A stretch of 64,000 nt of DNA from Halomonas sp. GT (GCF_002082565.1 NZ_CP020562.1:496001-560000); one strand, 5' to 3'; shown: positions 38,421 through 50,241, counted from the first letter of the stretch. The notes: generated from the sequence alone by a model not told the origin. Program-made: numbers and translations.

Positions 38421-41400
38421 ATGACGGTTCCGTTTGTTCATCTACGTTTGCACAGTGAATACTCCCTGGTCGATGGCTTGGTAAAACTCAAGTCACTGGT
38501 CAGTACCACCGCTGAGCGCGGGATGCCGGCTCTGGCCTTAACCGATGAAGCTAACTTGTTTGGTTTGGTTAAGTTCTACAAAGCGGCGCAGGGCGCTGGT
38601 CTCAAGCCCATCATTGGTAGCGACTTATGGCTGTACAACCCCCATGATGAGGCCCATCCGTACCGCATTACGCTGCTGGCGATGAACGATGTTGGTTACC
38701 GCAACCTCACTGAATTGATTTCTAAAGGGTGGACCGATGGCCAACGCCAAGGGCGAGCCATTCTGGACAAACAGTGGGTGCTAGCGCAAAGCGAAGGACT
38801 GATTGCGCTATCAGGCGGACGTGAAGGCGAGATAGGTCGTCACTTGCTGTCTGATCATGAGCGCGAAGCCCGAGAGCTGTTGGAAGAGTGGCAGCGCGCT
38901 TTTCCAGACCGTTTTTATTTGGAGTTAATCCGTACCGGGCGCCCACTTGAAGAAGATTGCGTTCACGCGAGTGTGAAGCTGGCGATTGAGTCGAATACCC
39001 CAGTGGTAGCGACCAATGACGTGCGCTTTTTAGAGCGGGAGGACTTTTGGGCACACGAAACCCGCGTTGCCATCGGTGAAGGTAAGGCCTTGGATGATCC
39101 GCGCCGTGAACGACGCTACACCGAAGAGCAGTACCTAAAAAGCCCTGAGGAGATGGCCGCACTGTTTGCTGATATTCCTGAGGCGCTTGAGAACAGCGTC
39201 ATGATCGCCGAGCGGTGTAGCGTTGATGTACGGTTGGGTGAAATTTTCCTACCTGAGTTCGAAATTCCCGAAGGGATGACTCAGGATGAGTTTTTCCGCA
39301 AAGTCTCCCATGACGGCCTCACTGAACGGTTAGATTTTCTGTTCCCTGTTGAACAGTACCCCCGCGATAGCGATGCCTATCGCGAAATTGATCAACGTTA
39401 CCGTGACAGGCTTGAATTTGAGCTGAACGTTATTATCCAAATGGGCTTTCCTGGCTACTTCCTGATCGTGATGGACTTTATCCAGTGGGCGAAGGATAAC
39501 AACGTGCCAGTTGGCCCAGGGCGTGGTTCCGGTGCGGGCTCATTAGTGGCTTACGCGCAAAAAATTACCGATCTTGATCCCATTGGCTACGACTTGCTGT
39601 TTGAGCGCTTTCTTAATCCTGAGCGTGTCTCCATGCCTGACTTTGACGTCGACTTTTGCATGGAAAAACGCGATAAGGTAATTGAATATGTAGCTAATCG
39701 CTATGGCCGCAACGCGGTATCTCAGATTGTTACCTTTGGCACCATGGCCGCCAAAGCGGTGGTGCGCGATGTGGCGCGTGCCCAGGGGCGGCCTTACTCC
39801 TTGGGCGATAAGCTCTCCAAGCTGATTCCCTTTGAAGTGGGTATGACGCTTGCTAAAGCGATAGAGCAAGAACCGGCCCTGAAAGAATTCATCGGCAATG
39901 ACGAAGAAGCCGAAGAGATCTGGGAAATGGCCCTCAAGCTAGAGGGCACCACCCGGGGTACCGGTAAGCACGCGGGGGGCGTCGTTATTGCCCCAACCAA
40001 ACTGACCGATTTCTCGCCGCTGCTGTGCGATGAAGATGGCTCTGGCCTGGTGGTGCAGTTCGATAAAAACGACATCGAAGACGCTGGACTAGTGAAGTTC
40101 GACTTCTTGGGCTTGCGGACGTTGACGATTATCGACTGGGCGCTGGAAATGGTCGATAAAGTGCGGGGGGTAAACGGTCAAGCGCCACTTAACATCGACG
40201 CCATCCCGCTGGACGACAGTAAAACGTTTGAGATGCTTAAACGCGCGGAAACCACCGCCGTTTTCCAGTTGGAATCTCGTGGTATGAAGGAGCTGATTAA
40301 GCGCCTGCTGCCAGACTCCCTCGACGATATGATCGCACTGGTGGCGCTATTCCGCCCAGGCCCGCTGCAGTCTGGCATGGTTGATGACTTTATCAATCGT
40401 AAGCACGGCCGTGCCGAAGTCTCTTACCCCCACCCAGATTATCAGCATGACCTGCTGAAGCCGGTGCTCAGCCCGACGTACGGCATTATTTTGTACCAAG
40501 AGCAGGTCATGCAGATTGCTCAGGTAATGGCCGGTTATTCTTTGGGGCAGGCAGACATGTTGCGCCGCGCCATGGGTAAGAAAAAGCCCGAAGAGATGGC
40601 CAAGCAGCGTTCAGGCTTTATGGAAGGCTGTGCCGCCAACGGTATTGATAAAGATCTTGCTGGCAATATCTTTGATCTTGTTGAGAAATTCGCCGGTTAT
40701 GGTTTTAACAAATCGCACTCTGCCGCTTACGCCTTGGTGTCTTATCAAACCGCCTGGTTGAAAGCGCACTATCCTGGCCCGTTTATGGCCGCCGTTATGT
40801 CAACGGAAATGGATAACCTGGACAAGGTGGTGCCGTTAATTGAGGAGTGCCGCCACCTCAAGCTTACCGTCACACCGCCGGATGTTAATGTCGGTGGCTA
40901 CAAGTTCACCGTTGATACAGAAGGGCGCGTGGTTTACGGCTTGGGTGCCATTCGCGGTGTGGGTGAAGGCCCGATTGGTGCGATTGTTGAAGCCCGTAGC
41001 ACCGATGGTCCATTTAAAGATCTTTTCGATTTTTGTCGCCGCCTTGATCCAAAGCGGATAAACAAGCGAACGCTGGAAGCGCTGATTCGCTCTGGCGCAC
41101 TGGATAATCTTGGCCCTAACCGGGCGGTGCTTTCCGCCGCGATGGAAGACGCCTTGAAAGCGGCTGCTCAAAACCATGCCAACCAAAATCTGGGTATGCT
41201 GGATATGTTTGGCGATGCGTTTACTGCGGAAGAGGAAGAAACGGATCCTTATGCTGAGTATCAGAGCGCCCGTGAATGGACAGATCGTGAGCGCCTTTCT
41301 GGTGAAAAAGATACGCTGGGTCTCTATCTGACCGGCCATCCCATTGATGAATATGAGCGTGAGCTAAAGCGCTTTGTCTCTACTCGCATTAGTGATTTGA

Positions 41401-41924
41401 AGGCCTCTCGTGAGCCGCAGCGGGTGGCTGGCTTAGTGGTAGCCATGCGCACCATGAAGTCCAAGCGCGGCGATACCATGGCGTTTATCACGCTGGATGA
41501 TCGCACCGGGCGCATCGAAGCCTCTCTGTTTGGCGAACTATTTGAGCAACTGCGGGGCCAAATCGAATCTGACCAAGTGATTATCGTTGAAGGTGAAGTA
41601 TCCAACGATGACTTCTCCGGCGGTTTACGCTTGCGGGGTAAAGACGTTACGCCGATGGTGACCGCGCGGATTCGCTATGGCGAAGCGGTGGAATTAGCAC
41701 TGGATGCTGAACAGATCAACGGGCGTTTAGTCGATAGCCTGCGTGAGAGTCTTACGCCATACCGCGATACCGGCGGGCTGCCAGTGCGGTTGCAGTATCG
41801 CCACTCAGCAGCGGTTGGCTGGCTGGCGCTGGCCGATGAATGGAAAGTAGCACCCAGCGACGACTTGCTGTTGGCCCTTCGTGATGTGCAGGGGCAGGTT
41901 GGCGTTCAGCTCCGCTATCGTTAA
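38421..41924 (+). CDS. dnaE: DNA polymerase III alpha subunit DnaE
   Basis: Replicative polymerase of the holoenzyme. The 1167 residues are close to E. coli (1160). An N-terminal PHP domain begins [15 protein letters not shown]. The polymerase core has the catalytic pair in [20 protein letters not shown] near residue 405 and [13 protein letters not shown] near 368. A helix-hairpin-helix region and an OB domain follow ([20 protein letters not shown] near 1010). No intein or truncation is seen. The lpxB-rnhB-dnaE-accA order is standard. Confidence 0.98.
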   Translation: MTVPFVHLRLHSEYSLVDGLVKLKSLVSTTAERGMPALALTDEANLFGLVKFYKAAQGAGLKPIIGSDLWLYNPHDEAHPYRITLLAMNDVGYRNLTELISKGWTDGQRQGRAILDKQWVLAQSEGLIALSGGREGEIGRHLLSDHEREARELLEEWQRAFPDRFYLELIRTGRPLEEDCVHASVKLAIESNTPVVATNDVRFLEREDFWAHETRVAIGEGKALDDPRRERRYTEEQYLKSPEEMAALFADIPEALENSVMIAERCSVDVRLGEIFLPEFEIPEGMTQDEFFRKVSHDGLTERLDFLFPVEQYPRDSDAYREIDQRYRDRLEFELNVIIQMGFPGYFLIVMDFIQWAKDNNVPVGPGRGSGAGSLVAYAQKITDLDPIGYDLLFERFLNPERVSMPDFDVDFCMEKRDKVIEYVANRYGRNAVSQIVTFGTMAAKAVVRDVARAQGRPYSLGDKLSKLIPFEVGMTLAKAIEQEPALKEFIGNDEEAEEIWEMALKLEGTTRGTGKHAGGVVIAPTKLTDFSPLLCDEDGSGLVVQFDKNDIEDAGLVKFDFLGLRTLTIIDWALEMVDKVRGVNGQAPLNIDAIPLDDSKTFEMLKRAETTAVFQLESRGMKELIKRLLPDSLDDMIALVALFRPGPLQSGMVDDFINRKHGRAEVSYPHPDYQHDLLKPVLSPTYGIILYQEQVMQIAQVMAGYSLGQADMLRRAMGKKKPEEMAKQRSGFMEGCAANGIDKDLAGNIFDLVEKFAGYGFNKSHSAAYALVSYQTAWLKAHYPGPFMAAVMSTEMDNLDKVVPLIEECRHLKLTVTPPDVNVGGYKFTVDTEGRVVYGLGAIRGVGEGPIGAIVEARSTDGPFKDLFDFCRRLDPKRINKRTLEALIRSGALDNLGPNRAVLSAAMEDALKAAAQNHANQNLGMLDMFGDAFTAEEEETDPYAEYQSAREWTDRERLSGEKDTLGLYLTGHPIDEYERELKRFVSTRISDLKASREPQRVAGLVVAMRTMKSKRGDTMAFITLDDRTGRIEASLFGELFEQLRGQIESDQVIIVEGEVSNDDFSGGLRLRGKDVTPMVTARIRYGEAVELALDAEQINGRLVDSLRESLTPYRDTGGLPVRLQYRHSAAVGWLALADEWKVAPSDDLLLALRDVQGQVGVQLRYR

Positions 41925-42097
41925 AAAACGTTATAAACGTGCGCGTGCCACCGCTAGATTGAATGCTAAATGACGGTGCGGCACGCTAATTGAAAGGGTA
42001 CTGCCTTGCGTGGCAGGTTCAGGGTGCGATAATGCCCCTTATACATGCCCGTTTCGACAAGGCTTCTTTTTTTATAGGCAGCTTACAGGCAGAGCCG

Positions 42098-43054
42098 ATG
42101 AATCCTAACTATCTCGATTTTGAACAGCCCATTGCCGAGCTTCAGGCAAAAATTGAGGAGCTGCGTTTGGTCAGCTCCGATAGCCAAGTTAATCTCTCCG
42201 ATGAGATATCTCGGCTGGAAGAGAAAAGCCGTAAGTTAACCGAATCGATCTTCAAGGATTTAACGCCCTGGCAGGTTTCCCAGATATCTCGCCATCCGCA
42301 GCGCCCTTATACGCTGGATTATCTTGAGCATATTTTTACTGACTTTGATGAGCTTCACGGCGACCGCAACTTTGCCGATGATGCAGCCCTTGTCGGAGGC
42401 GTCGCGCGTCTGAATGATCAGCCGGTGATGGTCATTGGGCATCAAAAAGGACGAGATGTTAAAGAGAAAGTACGTCGCAACTTTGGCATGCCGCGCCCAG
42501 AAGGCTACCGTAAAGCCTGTCGCCTAATGGAAATGGCTGAACGCTTTAAAATGCCCATTCTAACCTTTATCGATACGCCTGGGGCTTACCCAGGGATCGA
42601 TGCGGAAGAGCGCGGTCAGTCGGAAGCCATTGCGTATAATTTGGCAGTGATGTCACGCCTGAAAACACCGATTATCTCCACCGTAGTGGGGGAAGGGGGT
42701 TCTGGTGGCGCGCTGGCGATTGGTGTGTGCGACGAGCTGCATATGCTGCAGTACTCCACCTATTCGGTTATTTCTCCGGAAGGCTGTGCGTCTATTCTTT
42801 GGAAGAGCGCTGAAAAAGCATCTGACGCCGCCCAAGCCATGGGGATCACTGCTGAGCGTCTCAAAGAGCTTGGCTTTGTTGATGAGCTAATTAAAGAGCC
42901 GCTGGGTGGTGCTCATCGTCATCCGCTGACAACGGCTGAGCGCGTTAAAGAGGCTTTGGCTAACAGCCTGGAACGCCTGCAAAGCTATGATAGCGATGCG
43001 CTACTAGAGCGCCGCTATAAACGGTTGATGAGCTATGGCGCCCCAGCCGCCTAG
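42098..43054 (+). CDS. accA: Acetyl-CoA carboxylase carboxyltransferase alpha subunit
   Basis: Half of the carboxyltransferase that makes malonyl-CoA for fatty acid synthesis. It has 318 residues from ATG 42098 ([19 protein letters not shown]); the open frame further upstream is not part of AccA. Crotonase-like core motifs include [32 protein letters not shown] and [17 protein letters not shown]. The 3' end overlaps tilS by 20 bases. A bulged G+C-rich inverted repeat (41943-41986) precedes the leader. Confidence 0.97.
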   Translation: MNPNYLDFEQPIAELQAKIEELRLVSSDSQVNLSDEISRLEEKSRKLTESIFKDLTPWQVSQISRHPQRPYTLDYLEHIFTDFDELHGDRNFADDAALVGGVARLNDQPVMVIGHQKGRDVKEKVRRNFGMPRPEGYRKACRLMEMAERFKMPILTFIDTPGAYPGIDAEERGQSEAIAYNLAVMSRLKTPIISTVVGEGGSGGALAIGVCDELHMLQYSTYSVISPEGCASILWKSAEKASDAAQAMGITAERLKELGFVDELIKEPLGGAHRHPLTTAERVKEALANSLERLQSYDSDALLERRYKRLMSYGAPAA

Positions 43055-44321
43055 GCCGCTTTTACGCTTACTGAATGACGCCCTGGCGGAGACCCCGCCG
43101 GGGCGTACTATTTGGGTAGCGCTTTCCGGTGGGCTAGACTCTTCGATGCTGCTGACGTTGGCCGCTCAGGTTTGCCGGGACGCACGTCGTCCGCTGCGGG
43201 CGATTCATATTAACCATGGCCTACAGGCGGCAGCCAGCGCCTTTGAAGCGCATTGTCAAACGCTGTGCGATACGCTTGGTGTATCACTAGTAACGGCAAA
43301 CGTTGCTGTGGACGCTCAGGGCGAGGGCATAGAGGGGGCGGCGCGGCGAGCGCGCTACCAGGCGTTCATGGCGCATATTCCCGCTGGCGATACGCTATGG
43401 CTAGCCCAGCACCAAGATGACCAAGCCGAGACGTTACTGCTGGCCGCGTTGCGCGGCAGTGGTGTGCGTGGCTTGGCGGGCATGCCTTTTCGCCGCGAGT
43501 GGCAGGGGCTCACTCTGCTGCGGCCCTGGTTGAGTGTCAGCAGACAGACGTTGGCTGATGCCGCGCAAGGATTATCAATCAGTTGGTGCGAAGACCCGAC
43601 AAACCGAGACATCGCGTTTGATCGCAATCGCTTACGTCATCAGGTGATGCCAGCATTACAGCTACGTTGGCCTGGCGCTGCACGAGCCCTTGCCAACAGC
43701 GCCCAGCATGCCGGTGAGGCAGACCAGCTGTTGGAGGCCTATGCCGCGGAAGAGCTGGCAACGCTGATGCGCGGAGAGTACTGCATGGATGCTACGCTGC
43801 TTAGTCAACGCCCCTTACCTCGCCAGCGGCTGCTGGTGCGTACGCTTTGTAAGCAGCTAGCGCTCCCAACACCCCCTCAAAAACGCCTTGAAAGCCTGCT
43901 TGCGCAATTAGATGCAGCGGATGACGCCCAGGTGAAGGTTACATGGCCAGGGGCAGACGCACGAATTTGGCAACGCCGTCTCTATCTCATGGAACTGCTT
44001 AAGCCGCTGCCTAAGTGGGAAACCGAGTGGGAGGGTGAGCCAGGGAAGATAACCCCCCTAGGCAGGCTGGAAGTAACACTGCAGCCGCCGCGCCGTGTAA
44101 CGTTGCGTTGGCGACGTGGTGGTGAAGTGGTTGCATTAAAAGAGCGCGGACGGCGGGATGTTAAACGCTTGCTCCAAGAGCAGGGTGTGCCGCCCTGGGA
44201 GCGTGAGCGTTTGATTGTAGTGATGGAGGGTGATGTCTGCTTGGGCGTTATCCAACCGCCTGCCGAGGTATTGTGGCAGGCTGAAGGCGTCGTTCTTGCC
44301 TCTATACGACTGAAAACGTAA
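43035..44321 (+). CDS. tilS: tRNA(Ile)-lysidine synthase TilS
   Basis: ATP-dependent enzyme that converts C34 of the CAU anticodon tRNA-Ile to lysidine so that it reads AUA. The 428 residues contain the N-type PP-loop [13 protein letters not shown] near residue 29, [30 protein letters not shown] and the C-terminal domain with [19 protein letters not shown]. It overlaps accA by 20 bases and converges with ppx, the two reading frames sharing 20 bases at their ends. Confidence 0.95.
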   Translation: MAPQPPRPLLRLLNDALAETPPGRTIWVALSGGLDSSMLLTLAAQVCRDARRPLRAIHINHGLQAAASAFEAHCQTLCDTLGVSLVTANVAVDAQGEGIEGAARRARYQAFMAHIPAGDTLWLAQHQDDQAETLLLAALRGSGVRGLAGMPFRREWQGLTLLRPWLSVSRQTLADAAQGLSISWCEDPTNRDIAFDRNRLRHQVMPALQLRWPGAARALANSAQHAGEADQLLEAYAAEELATLMRGEYCMDATLLSQRPLPRQRLLVRTLCKQLALPTPPQKRLESLLAQLDAADDAQVKVTWPGADARIWQRRLYLMELLKPLPKWETEWEGEPGKITPLGRLEVTLQPPRRVTLRWRRGGEVVALKERGRRDVKRLLQEQGVPPWERERLIVVMEGDVCLGVIQPPAEVLWQAEGVVLASIRLKT

Positions 44322-45837
44322 ATCCAACCGCTGTCATATAGGCTTGTTCCTGCTCCATATCAGTACTTAACAGTGTCGGTTCATCGCTGGGTGGTAGCGT
44401 CATCATCAGCGCCTCACCCTCGGCGTTAATTTCTGGTAGCGGCGGGGCATTTTCAGACCGGGAGTGATTAATAAGCACGGCCAGGCGCAGCAGGCGAGCA
44501 AGCTTAGCACAACCTTCCTGATGGGAGGCCGGCAGAGCCTGCCACTCTTTCGTTGGAAACTTGCGTCGATGGGCGCGCACTAAAAACGCTAGTAAACGCT
44601 GCTCAGGGCGCGAAAATCCAGCCAAGTCGGAATGTTCTAGCAAGTAGGCGCCATGGCGATGAAACTGGCTGTGAGAAATAGCCAAGCCAATTTCATGTAC
44701 ATGGCTTGCCCAGACAAGATAGTGGCCTTGCTCTTTTGTTAATCCCCAGGATTTTTTTACTTCATTGAATAAACGAAGGGCAGTGTCGGCGACATTTTCC
44801 GCCTGCCGAGAATCAACATCGTAAATCCGTTTCAATGCATCTAGGCTTTTAGAGCGAGTATCTTCTGCACTATTTCGCCCCGCCATGTCATAAAGCACTC
44901 CTTCGCGCAGGGCTCCATCCGCAAAGCGCATTTGGGAAAGATTAAAGGCTTCAAAAATAGCGTTTAAAATGGCAATACCTGCCGGAAAGACTTTTGCTCG
45001 ATCAGGTTTTAGGCCATCTAACTCAACTTTATCGAGCTGTTTGCATTTTAATAGACGCTCACGCAGTTTTTTCAATCCACTCCGGGTAATAACACCCTCT
45101 TGGGGCGAATCGCCATAAGCATATAGCACACTGGCGGCGGCTTTTATCGTTCCGCTAGAACCCACTGGGTCATCCCAGCCAAGGCGTTGATAGGGGCGCT
45201 GAATGTTGGCCAGTTCTGACAGCGCTGCTAGCTCAGCCCGACGCATACGCTTTTCGCTAAGTTCGCCATCAGGAAAGAAGCGGCTGCTGAAGGTGACGCA
45301 GCCCATGCGTAAGCTCTCAAGCGCTTTGGGCTCGAAGGCTTCGCCAATGATAAATTCCGTCGATCCGCCACCAATATCAACAATTAAACGGCGGCCAGTT
45401 TCGGCTAGTGCGTGGGCGGCCCCTAAATAAATAAGCCGGGCCTCTTCGCGGCCAGCAATAATTTCGATGGCGTGTCCAAGCTGCGCTTCGGCACGCTCAA
45501 TAAACGCCTGACTGTTATAGGCATCACGCAATGCATTCGTACCAACAATGCGAAGATTGGCATCTTCAATGCCGGTGAGAAACGGTGCAAAGCGCCCCAG
45601 ACAGTCCAATGCGCGCTGCATCGCTGCTTCGCTTAAATAACCGTTCTCGTCCAACCCAGCGGCTAACTGAACCTTTTCACCCATCCTGGCAACGACTTGA
45701 AGGCGCTCATTTTGATAGTTGGCTACCAATAGGTGAAAGCTATTGGAGCCCAGGTCAATGGCGGCTAAGCGCTGCGGTTCAGTGTGATCCAGTTCAGCAG
45801 ATGGCGCGGTGAGTGGGAGCGAAATTTCCTTGGGCAT
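44302..45837 (-). CDS. ppx: Exopolyphosphatase Ppx/GppA
   Basis: Hydrolyses inorganic polyphosphate or pppGpp. The 511 residues have the ASKHA-type phosphate loop AAIDLGSNSFHLLVA near residue 25 and the second loop IVDIGGGSTEFIIGEA near 155. A helical C-terminal HD-like region includes LVWASHVHEIGLAISHSQFH near 375. The length fits Ppx better than the shorter enzymes, but separating Ppx from GppA by motif alone is not secure. It is divergent from rho, as in other gammaproteobacteria. Confidence 0.92.
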   Translation of the reverse strand: MPKEISLPLTAPSAELDHTEPQRLAAIDLGSNSFHLLVANYQNERLQVVARMGEKVQLAAGLDENGYLSEAAMQRALDCLGRFAPFLTGIEDANLRIVGTNALRDAYNSQAFIERAEAQLGHAIEIIAGREEARLIYLGAAHALAETGRRLIVDIGGGSTEFIIGEAFEPKALESLRMGCVTFSSRFFPDGELSEKRMRRAELAALSELANIQRPYQRLGWDDPVGSSGTIKAAASVLYAYGDSPQEGVITRSGLKKLRERLLKCKQLDKVELDGLKPDRAKVFPAGIAILNAIFEAFNLSQMRFADGALREGVLYDMAGRNSAEDTRSKSLDALKRIYDVDSRQAENVADTALRLFNEVKKSWGLTKEQGHYLVWASHVHEIGLAISHSQFHRHGAYLLEHSDLAGFSRPEQRLLAFLVRAHRRKFPTKEWQALPASHQEGCAKLARLLRLAVLINHSRSENAPPLPEINAEGEALMMTLPPSDEPTLLSTDMEQEQAYMTAVGFTFSVV

Positions 45838-46304
45838 GGGCTTTCCTTCCTAGTGGCTATGCCAAGGTTGCGGTGCCTCATTAGTATTGTCAATTGTCAA
45901 AGGCTTGCGTTTATCGCGGGGCTTGACTACCATCGAACTACTGGCTTGATCCGAGTTAACTTGTTTGCCTATTAAACAGGCGTATTACTCGGGTATCCCG
46001 AGCAGTACGTATCCAAATGGCATCAGCCAGATGTCCAAGTCGTCAGATAACCCGCTGAAACAGCATTTTCTGTGCCGATCAGATTAACTAGTTTATTAGC
46101 ACCCTCACGCTAAGCAGTCATTGATGCCGCTACTCCTTCATTGGCATTTGCTTCAAGACTGCCTAGCTTTCAGTATCTGAGTGTGTGCCTAGATGGGGTT
46201 CTGAACGCATCACTCGGCGCTTAGCCCTACTATTTAGGCCACGCCTCCTGTCTTATTCCCGGCGCTTGTCGCCCAGCTTTCATGAGCAACTTTCTAACAC
46301 ACCG
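45838..46304 (+). promoter_or_regulatory. Long rho leader region with candidate promoter
   Basis: 467 bases between ppx and rho without a convincing gene. A candidate promoter is TTGATC (45946) and TATTAA (45970) with 18-base spacing, which would give a leader of about 320 bases. A hairpin CTCGGG/CCCGAG lies at 45988-46002. The stretch 46100-46300 is rich in C and T, poor in G and lacks strong hairpins, as expected of Rho-utilisation sites. Autogenous attenuation by Rho is known in E. coli; here it is inferred. An 18-codon ORF at 46124 lacks a ribosome binding site. Confidence 0.45.
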
Positions 46305-47564
46305 ATGAATCTCACTGAACTCAAGCAAAAAACCGTTCCCGAGCTGCTCGATATCGCCCGCGAGATGGGTATCGACAACTTAGCCCGTTCGCGCAAGCAG
46401 GACATCATTTTCGCCATCCTCAAAAAGCATGCTAAAAGCGGAGAGGATATTTATGGCGATGGTGTGCTGGAAATTCTTCAGGATGGCTTCGGCTTCCTGC
46501 GTAGCGCTGACAGCTCTTACCTCGCTGGACCGGATGATATCTACGTATCGCCGTCTCAGATCCGTCGTTTCAATCTGCGTAAAGGCGACTCCATTTCCGG
46601 CAAAATTCGCCCGCCTAAAGAAGGTGAGCGCTATTTTGCCCTGCTCAAAGTTAGCCAGATCAACTTTGATCGTCCGGAAAATGCCAAGCATAAGATTCTC
46701 TTTGAGAACTTAACGCCGCTGTTTCCAGACGACCGGATGCGCATGGAGATCGGTAATGGTTCCACCGAAGATCTAACAGCGCGCATCATTGATCTGACTG
46801 CGCCGATTGGTAAAGGTCAGCGTGGTCTATTGGTGTCACCCCCCAAAGCGGGTAAGACACTGATGCTACAGAACATCGCGACGTCTATTACGCGCAATAA
46901 TCCTGAGTGCCATTTGATCGTATTGCTGATCGATGAGCGTCCTGAGGAAGTGACCGAGATGTCACGCACCGTGCGTGGCGAAGTGGTTGCCTCGACCTTC
47001 GATGAACCACCCGCCCGCCACGTGCAGGTTGCCGAAATGGTTATCGAAAAAGCCAAGCGCTTGGTAGAGCACAAGAAAGATGTGGTGATTCTACTCGATT
47101 CCATCACCCGTCTGGCGCGTGCCTACAACACCGTAGTACCAAGCTCCGGCAAAGTGCTAACGGGTGGTGTGGACGCTCATGCCCTCGAGAAGCCGAAACG
47201 CTTCTTCGGCGCTGCACGTAATATCGAAGAGGGCGGTAGCCTGACGATTATTGCCACTGCACTGGTCGATACTGGCTCGAAAATGGACGAAGTCATCTTC
47301 GAAGAGTTTAAGGGCACCGGCAACATGGAAGCGCACCTTGATCGCAAGCTGGCTGAGAAACGCGTGTTCCCCGCGATCAATATCCGTCGCAGTGGTACCC
47401 GTCGTGAAGATCTACTGGCATCTGAAGACGAAATGCAGCGCATGTGGATTCTTCGCAAGCTGCTCAATCCGATGGAAGACACGGCTGCTACAGAGTTCCT
47501 CATTGACCGTCTGAAAGATACCAAGACGAATCTGGAGTTCTTTGAAGCGATGAAGCGCCGCTAG
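46305..47564 (+). CDS. rho: Transcription termination factor Rho
   Basis: Hexameric RNA helicase that ends transcription at unstructured C-rich RNA. The 419 residues equal E. coli. The true start is ATG 46305 ([20 protein letters not shown]); the 40 upstream codons are open but not part of Rho. The RNA-binding cold-shock fold contains [21 protein letters not shown], Walker A is [11 protein letters not shown] near residue 178, Walker B is [17 protein letters not shown] near 258, and the Q-loop and R-loop follow. No trxA lies upstream. Confidence 0.98.
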   Translation: MNLTELKQKTVPELLDIAREMGIDNLARSRKQDIIFAILKKHAKSGEDIYGDGVLEILQDGFGFLRSADSSYLAGPDDIYVSPSQIRRFNLRKGDSISGKIRPPKEGERYFALLKVSQINFDRPENAKHKILFENLTPLFPDDRMRMEIGNGSTEDLTARIIDLTAPIGKGQRGLLVSPPKAGKTLMLQNIATSITRNNPECHLIVLLIDERPEEVTEMSRTVRGEVVASTFDEPPARHVQVAEMVIEKAKRLVEHKKDVVILLDSITRLARAYNTVVPSSGKVLTGGVDAHALEKPKRFFGAARNIEEGGSLTIIATALVDTGSKMDEVIFEEFKGTGNMEAHLDRKLAEKRVFPAINIRRSGTRREDLLASEDEMQRMWILRKLLNPMEDTAATEFLIDRLKDTKTNLEFFEAMKRR

Positions 47565-47633
47565 GCGCTGCATTACGGCCAAGTACGAGCGACAAATGTC
47601 TGACCGCCGGAGAAGTGCCTTGAGGAGAGTGCC

Positions 47634-49127
47634 TTGAAGTACCACGACTTGCGCGATTTTATTGCGGCACTTGAAGCGCAGGGTGAACTTAAGCGAATTA
47701 AAGCAGAAGTTGATCCTTATCTGGAAATTACCGAAATTTGCGACCGGACATTGCGTGCCGGTGGCCCTGCACTGCTGTTTGAAAATGTGAAGGGTCACGA
47801 CATGCCGCTGCTGGGCAATCTATTTGGTACGCCAAAACGGGTTGCGCTGGGCATGGGGCAAGACTCGGTAGAGGCGCTGCGCGAAGTGGGTAAGCTACTG
47901 GCGTTTCTAAAAGAGCCCGATCCGCCCAAAGGGTTAAAAGATGCCTGGGACAAGCTGCCGATTTTCAAGCAAGTGCTAAGTATGGGGCCAAAAATTGTCA
48001 AGCGGGCCCCGGTACAAGCGCTATCGTTTGAAGGCGATGAGGTTGACTTAGATCGTTTGCCGATTCAGCACTGCTGGCCTGGCGATGCGGCGCCGCTAGT
48101 GACTTGGCCGTTGGTGATTACTAAGGGCCCGCATAAAAAGCGTCAAAACCTAGGTATTTACCGCCAACAGAAAATTGCTAAAAACCGCCTGATTATGCGT
48201 TGGCTCTCTCATCGAGGCGGTGCGCTGGATTTTCTTGAGTTTCAAAAAGCGCATCCCGGTGAGCCATTCCCTGTGGCGGTGGCGCTGGGGGCAGACCCTG
48301 CAACAATTTTAGGCGCCGTCACACCGGTACCGGACTCTCTTTCTGAATACGCGTTTGCTGGGCTTCTTCGCGGTTCACGCACAGAACTTGTCAAGTGCGG
48401 ACATGCTGACCTAGAAGTGCCTGCGTCTGCAGAAATTATTCTTGAAGGGTTTATTTACCCTGACGATATGGCGCCGGAAGGACCATTTGGCGATCACACC
48501 GGTTATTACAACGAAGTCGATCACTTTCCTGTTTTTACCGTTACGCGGATGACTATGCGCCGGGACGCGATATATCACTCCACGTATACCGGTCGCCCAC
48601 CCGATGAGCCAGCTATTCTAGGCGTCGCGCTTAACGAGGTGTTTGTCCCGATCCTGTGTAAGCAGTTCCCCGAGATTGTCGACTTCTACCTGCCGCCGGA
48701 AGGGTGCTCCTATCGGATGGCCGTCGTGACCATGAAGAAGCAGTACCCCGGTCACGCCAAGCGCGTCATGATGGGGGTTTGGAGCTTTCTGCGTCAGTTT
48801 ATGTACACCAAATTTGTCATTGTACTGGATGACGACGTCGACGCGCGTAACTGGGAAGACGTGATGTGGGCAATTACCACGCGTATGGACCCAGCACGGG
48901 ATACTGTGATGGTGGAAAATACCCCCATTGATTACCTCGACTTTGCGTCTCCGGTGTCTGGGTTGGGTTCTAAAATGGGACTCGACGCCACCAATAAATG
49001 GCCAGGTGAAACGGATCGAGAGTGGGGAACACCCATCGTGATGGACGATTCAATAAAGACCCGCGTTGACGAGCGTTGGGACGAGCTGGGCATTGATATC
49101 CCGTTACCCACACCTCGCCACGGCTAA
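47634..49127 (+). CDS. ubiD: 4-hydroxy-3-polyprenylbenzoate decarboxylase UbiD
   Basis: Prenylated-FMN-dependent decarboxylase of ubiquinone synthesis. The 497 residues start at TTG 47634 with GAGGAGAG 5 bases upstream ([20 protein letters not shown]). Family residues are seen in [40 protein letters not shown] (catalytic Glu region) and [19 protein letters not shown]. It is followed by fre, the linkage known from E. coli. Confidence 0.96.
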   Translation: MKYHDLRDFIAALEAQGELKRIKAEVDPYLEITEICDRTLRAGGPALLFENVKGHDMPLLGNLFGTPKRVALGMGQDSVEALREVGKLLAFLKEPDPPKGLKDAWDKLPIFKQVLSMGPKIVKRAPVQALSFEGDEVDLDRLPIQHCWPGDAAPLVTWPLVITKGPHKKRQNLGIYRQQKIAKNRLIMRWLSHRGGALDFLEFQKAHPGEPFPVAVALGADPATILGAVTPVPDSLSEYAFAGLLRGSRTELVKCGHADLEVPASAEIILEGFIYPDDMAPEGPFGDHTGYYNEVDHFPVFTVTRMTMRRDAIYHSTYTGRPPDEPAILGVALNEVFVPILCKQFPEIVDFYLPPEGCSYRMAVVTMKKQYPGHAKRVMMGVWSFLRQFMYTKFVIVLDDDVDARNWEDVMWAITTRMDPARDTVMVENTPIDYLDFASPVSGLGSKMGLDATNKWPGETDREWGTPIVMDDSIKTRVDERWDELGIDIPLPTPRHG

Positions 49128-49168
49128 CCAGTGGCGCAGGTCGGACGATTCTTCATAAAGAGGCTTTC

Positions 49169-49948
49169 ATGAGCGCAAGCACGTCAACTTGCAAGACGTT
49201 AACCTGCCAGGTAACCGCCGTTGAGGATCTAAATCCTGACGTCTTTGGGGTGACCCTGGAAGGGCGGCCAGAGGCCATGCAGCATGCGCCTGGTCAGTAT
49301 TTAGAGCTAAAACTAGATGATAACACCTGGGTGCCGTTTTCAATTGCCAGCGCTGAACGCGGCGATGGCATTATCGAATTGCATATTCAGCACTGGCCTG
49401 AGCGTGATAACTCTGCTCGCTTGAGAGAGCTGTTGCAGGTGGCCAACCAGTTGACCGTACGTTTACCCAGTGGTGACTGTGTGCTGGACGCCGAAAGCGA
49501 GCGCCCGCTACTGCTGGTCGCGGCAGGCACCGGTTTTGCACAGATGAAAGCCATTGTAGAAGCGACGCTGCGGCAGACGCCTGTTCGGCCTATTTCGCTA
49601 TGGTGGGCAAACCGCGAGCACCGCGATCTCTATGCCGAAGACTTGGCCTGCGAATGGGCACAGCAGTTTGCAAATGTTGCTTTCCAAGCCGTAACAGAGT
49701 TTCCGCTTACCGAGCCGCTGGCAGTTGGTGAGCGTATATCACACCATCAAGGACGCATTGACCTTGTACTGGAAAATGCGCTTGAGAGCGAACTTGCAAA
49801 GGCTCAGTTGACACCCAGTGACTGTGATATTTTCCTATCGGGCTCGCCGGGGATGGTTTACGCCTGCGTTGATGTGTTAAGGCGGAAACACATCAGCAGT
49901 GAACGAATGTTCTCCGATGTATTTGCCTACGCTCCTCGCCCTCACTAA
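49169..49948 (+). CDS. fre: NAD(P)H-flavin reductase Fre-like
   Basis: Ferredoxin-reductase fold enzyme that reduces free flavins with NAD(P)H. The 259 residues have the flavin-binding motif VPFSIAS near residue 57 and the pyridine-nucleotide loop LLLVAAGTGFAQMKAI near 115; the C-terminal segment has FLSGSPGMVYACVDVL. No iron-sulphur domain is fused. Its place next to ubiD suggests it supplies reduced FMN for the prenylated-flavin cofactor, which is inference from context. Confidence 0.92.
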   Translation: MSASTSTCKTLTCQVTAVEDLNPDVFGVTLEGRPEAMQHAPGQYLELKLDDNTWVPFSIASAERGDGIIELHIQHWPERDNSARLRELLQVANQLTVRLPSGDCVLDAESERPLLLVAAGTGFAQMKAIVEATLRQTPVRPISLWWANREHRDLYAEDLACEWAQQFANVAFQAVTEFPLTEPLAVGERISHHQGRIDLVLENALESELAKAQLTPSDCDIFLSGSPGMVYACVDVLRRKHISSERMFSDVFAYAPRPH

Positions 49949-50014
49949 AATGATTGGCCGATGACTGAGGCACGGCATGTGCCAATAACCGATACCGATA
50001 AAAAGGAGGCTTTT

Positions 50015-50143
50015 ATGGCCCACCATGACGACAATTTCAAAGACGAATCAGGTTTACTTTCTATTGTGCTCGGCGTTGTGGTCCTGGTTAGCATGAGCGC
50101 ACTGCCAGCAACGATTGGTTGGATACAAGCATTTGGCGGCTGA
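50015..50143 (+). CDS. 42-residue single-span membrane protein
   Basis: Small ORF from ATG 50015 with an excellent ribosome binding site, AAAAGGAGG, ending 6 bases upstream. The peptide has an acidic head (MAHHDDNFKDESG) and one hydrophobic helix near residues 14-37, ending WIQAFGG, so it should sit in the inner membrane. A longer reading from 49961 has no such site. I do not recognise a family. It follows fre by 66 bases and precedes the aromatic leader region. Confidence 0.65.
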   Translation: MAHHDDNFKDESGLLSIVLGVVVLVSMSALPATIGWIQAFGG

Positions 50144-50241
50144 TGGTTGCCATTTTGTTTCTATGCAGGCAGGATTAAACATCCAGATGTCATCGTTTCC
50201 GATGAGCAACGCGAATTAGAATCGTAAATTAGGACGTAGCT

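Noticed and set aside
41943-41986. Intrinsic terminator between dnaE and accA
   Set aside because: The inverted repeat GCGTGCC/GGCACGC is clear, but the loop is long and no T tract follows.
46124-46180. Short ORF as a RhoL-like leader peptide
   Set aside because: No ribosome binding site and no distinctive residue composition, so not called.
46185-46304. Open frame giving Rho a 40-residue N-terminal extension
   Set aside because: Family alignment puts the start at ATG 46305, which yields exactly the 419-residue E. coli length. The extension is rich in Arg and Ser and not Rho-like.
50211-50222. TAGAAT as the -10 element for the aromatic leader transcript
   Set aside because: It would start transcription almost at the leader 1 ribosome binding site. 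TTGCCA at 50147 with CAGGAT 17 bases on is a weak alternative, so the promoter is unassigned.
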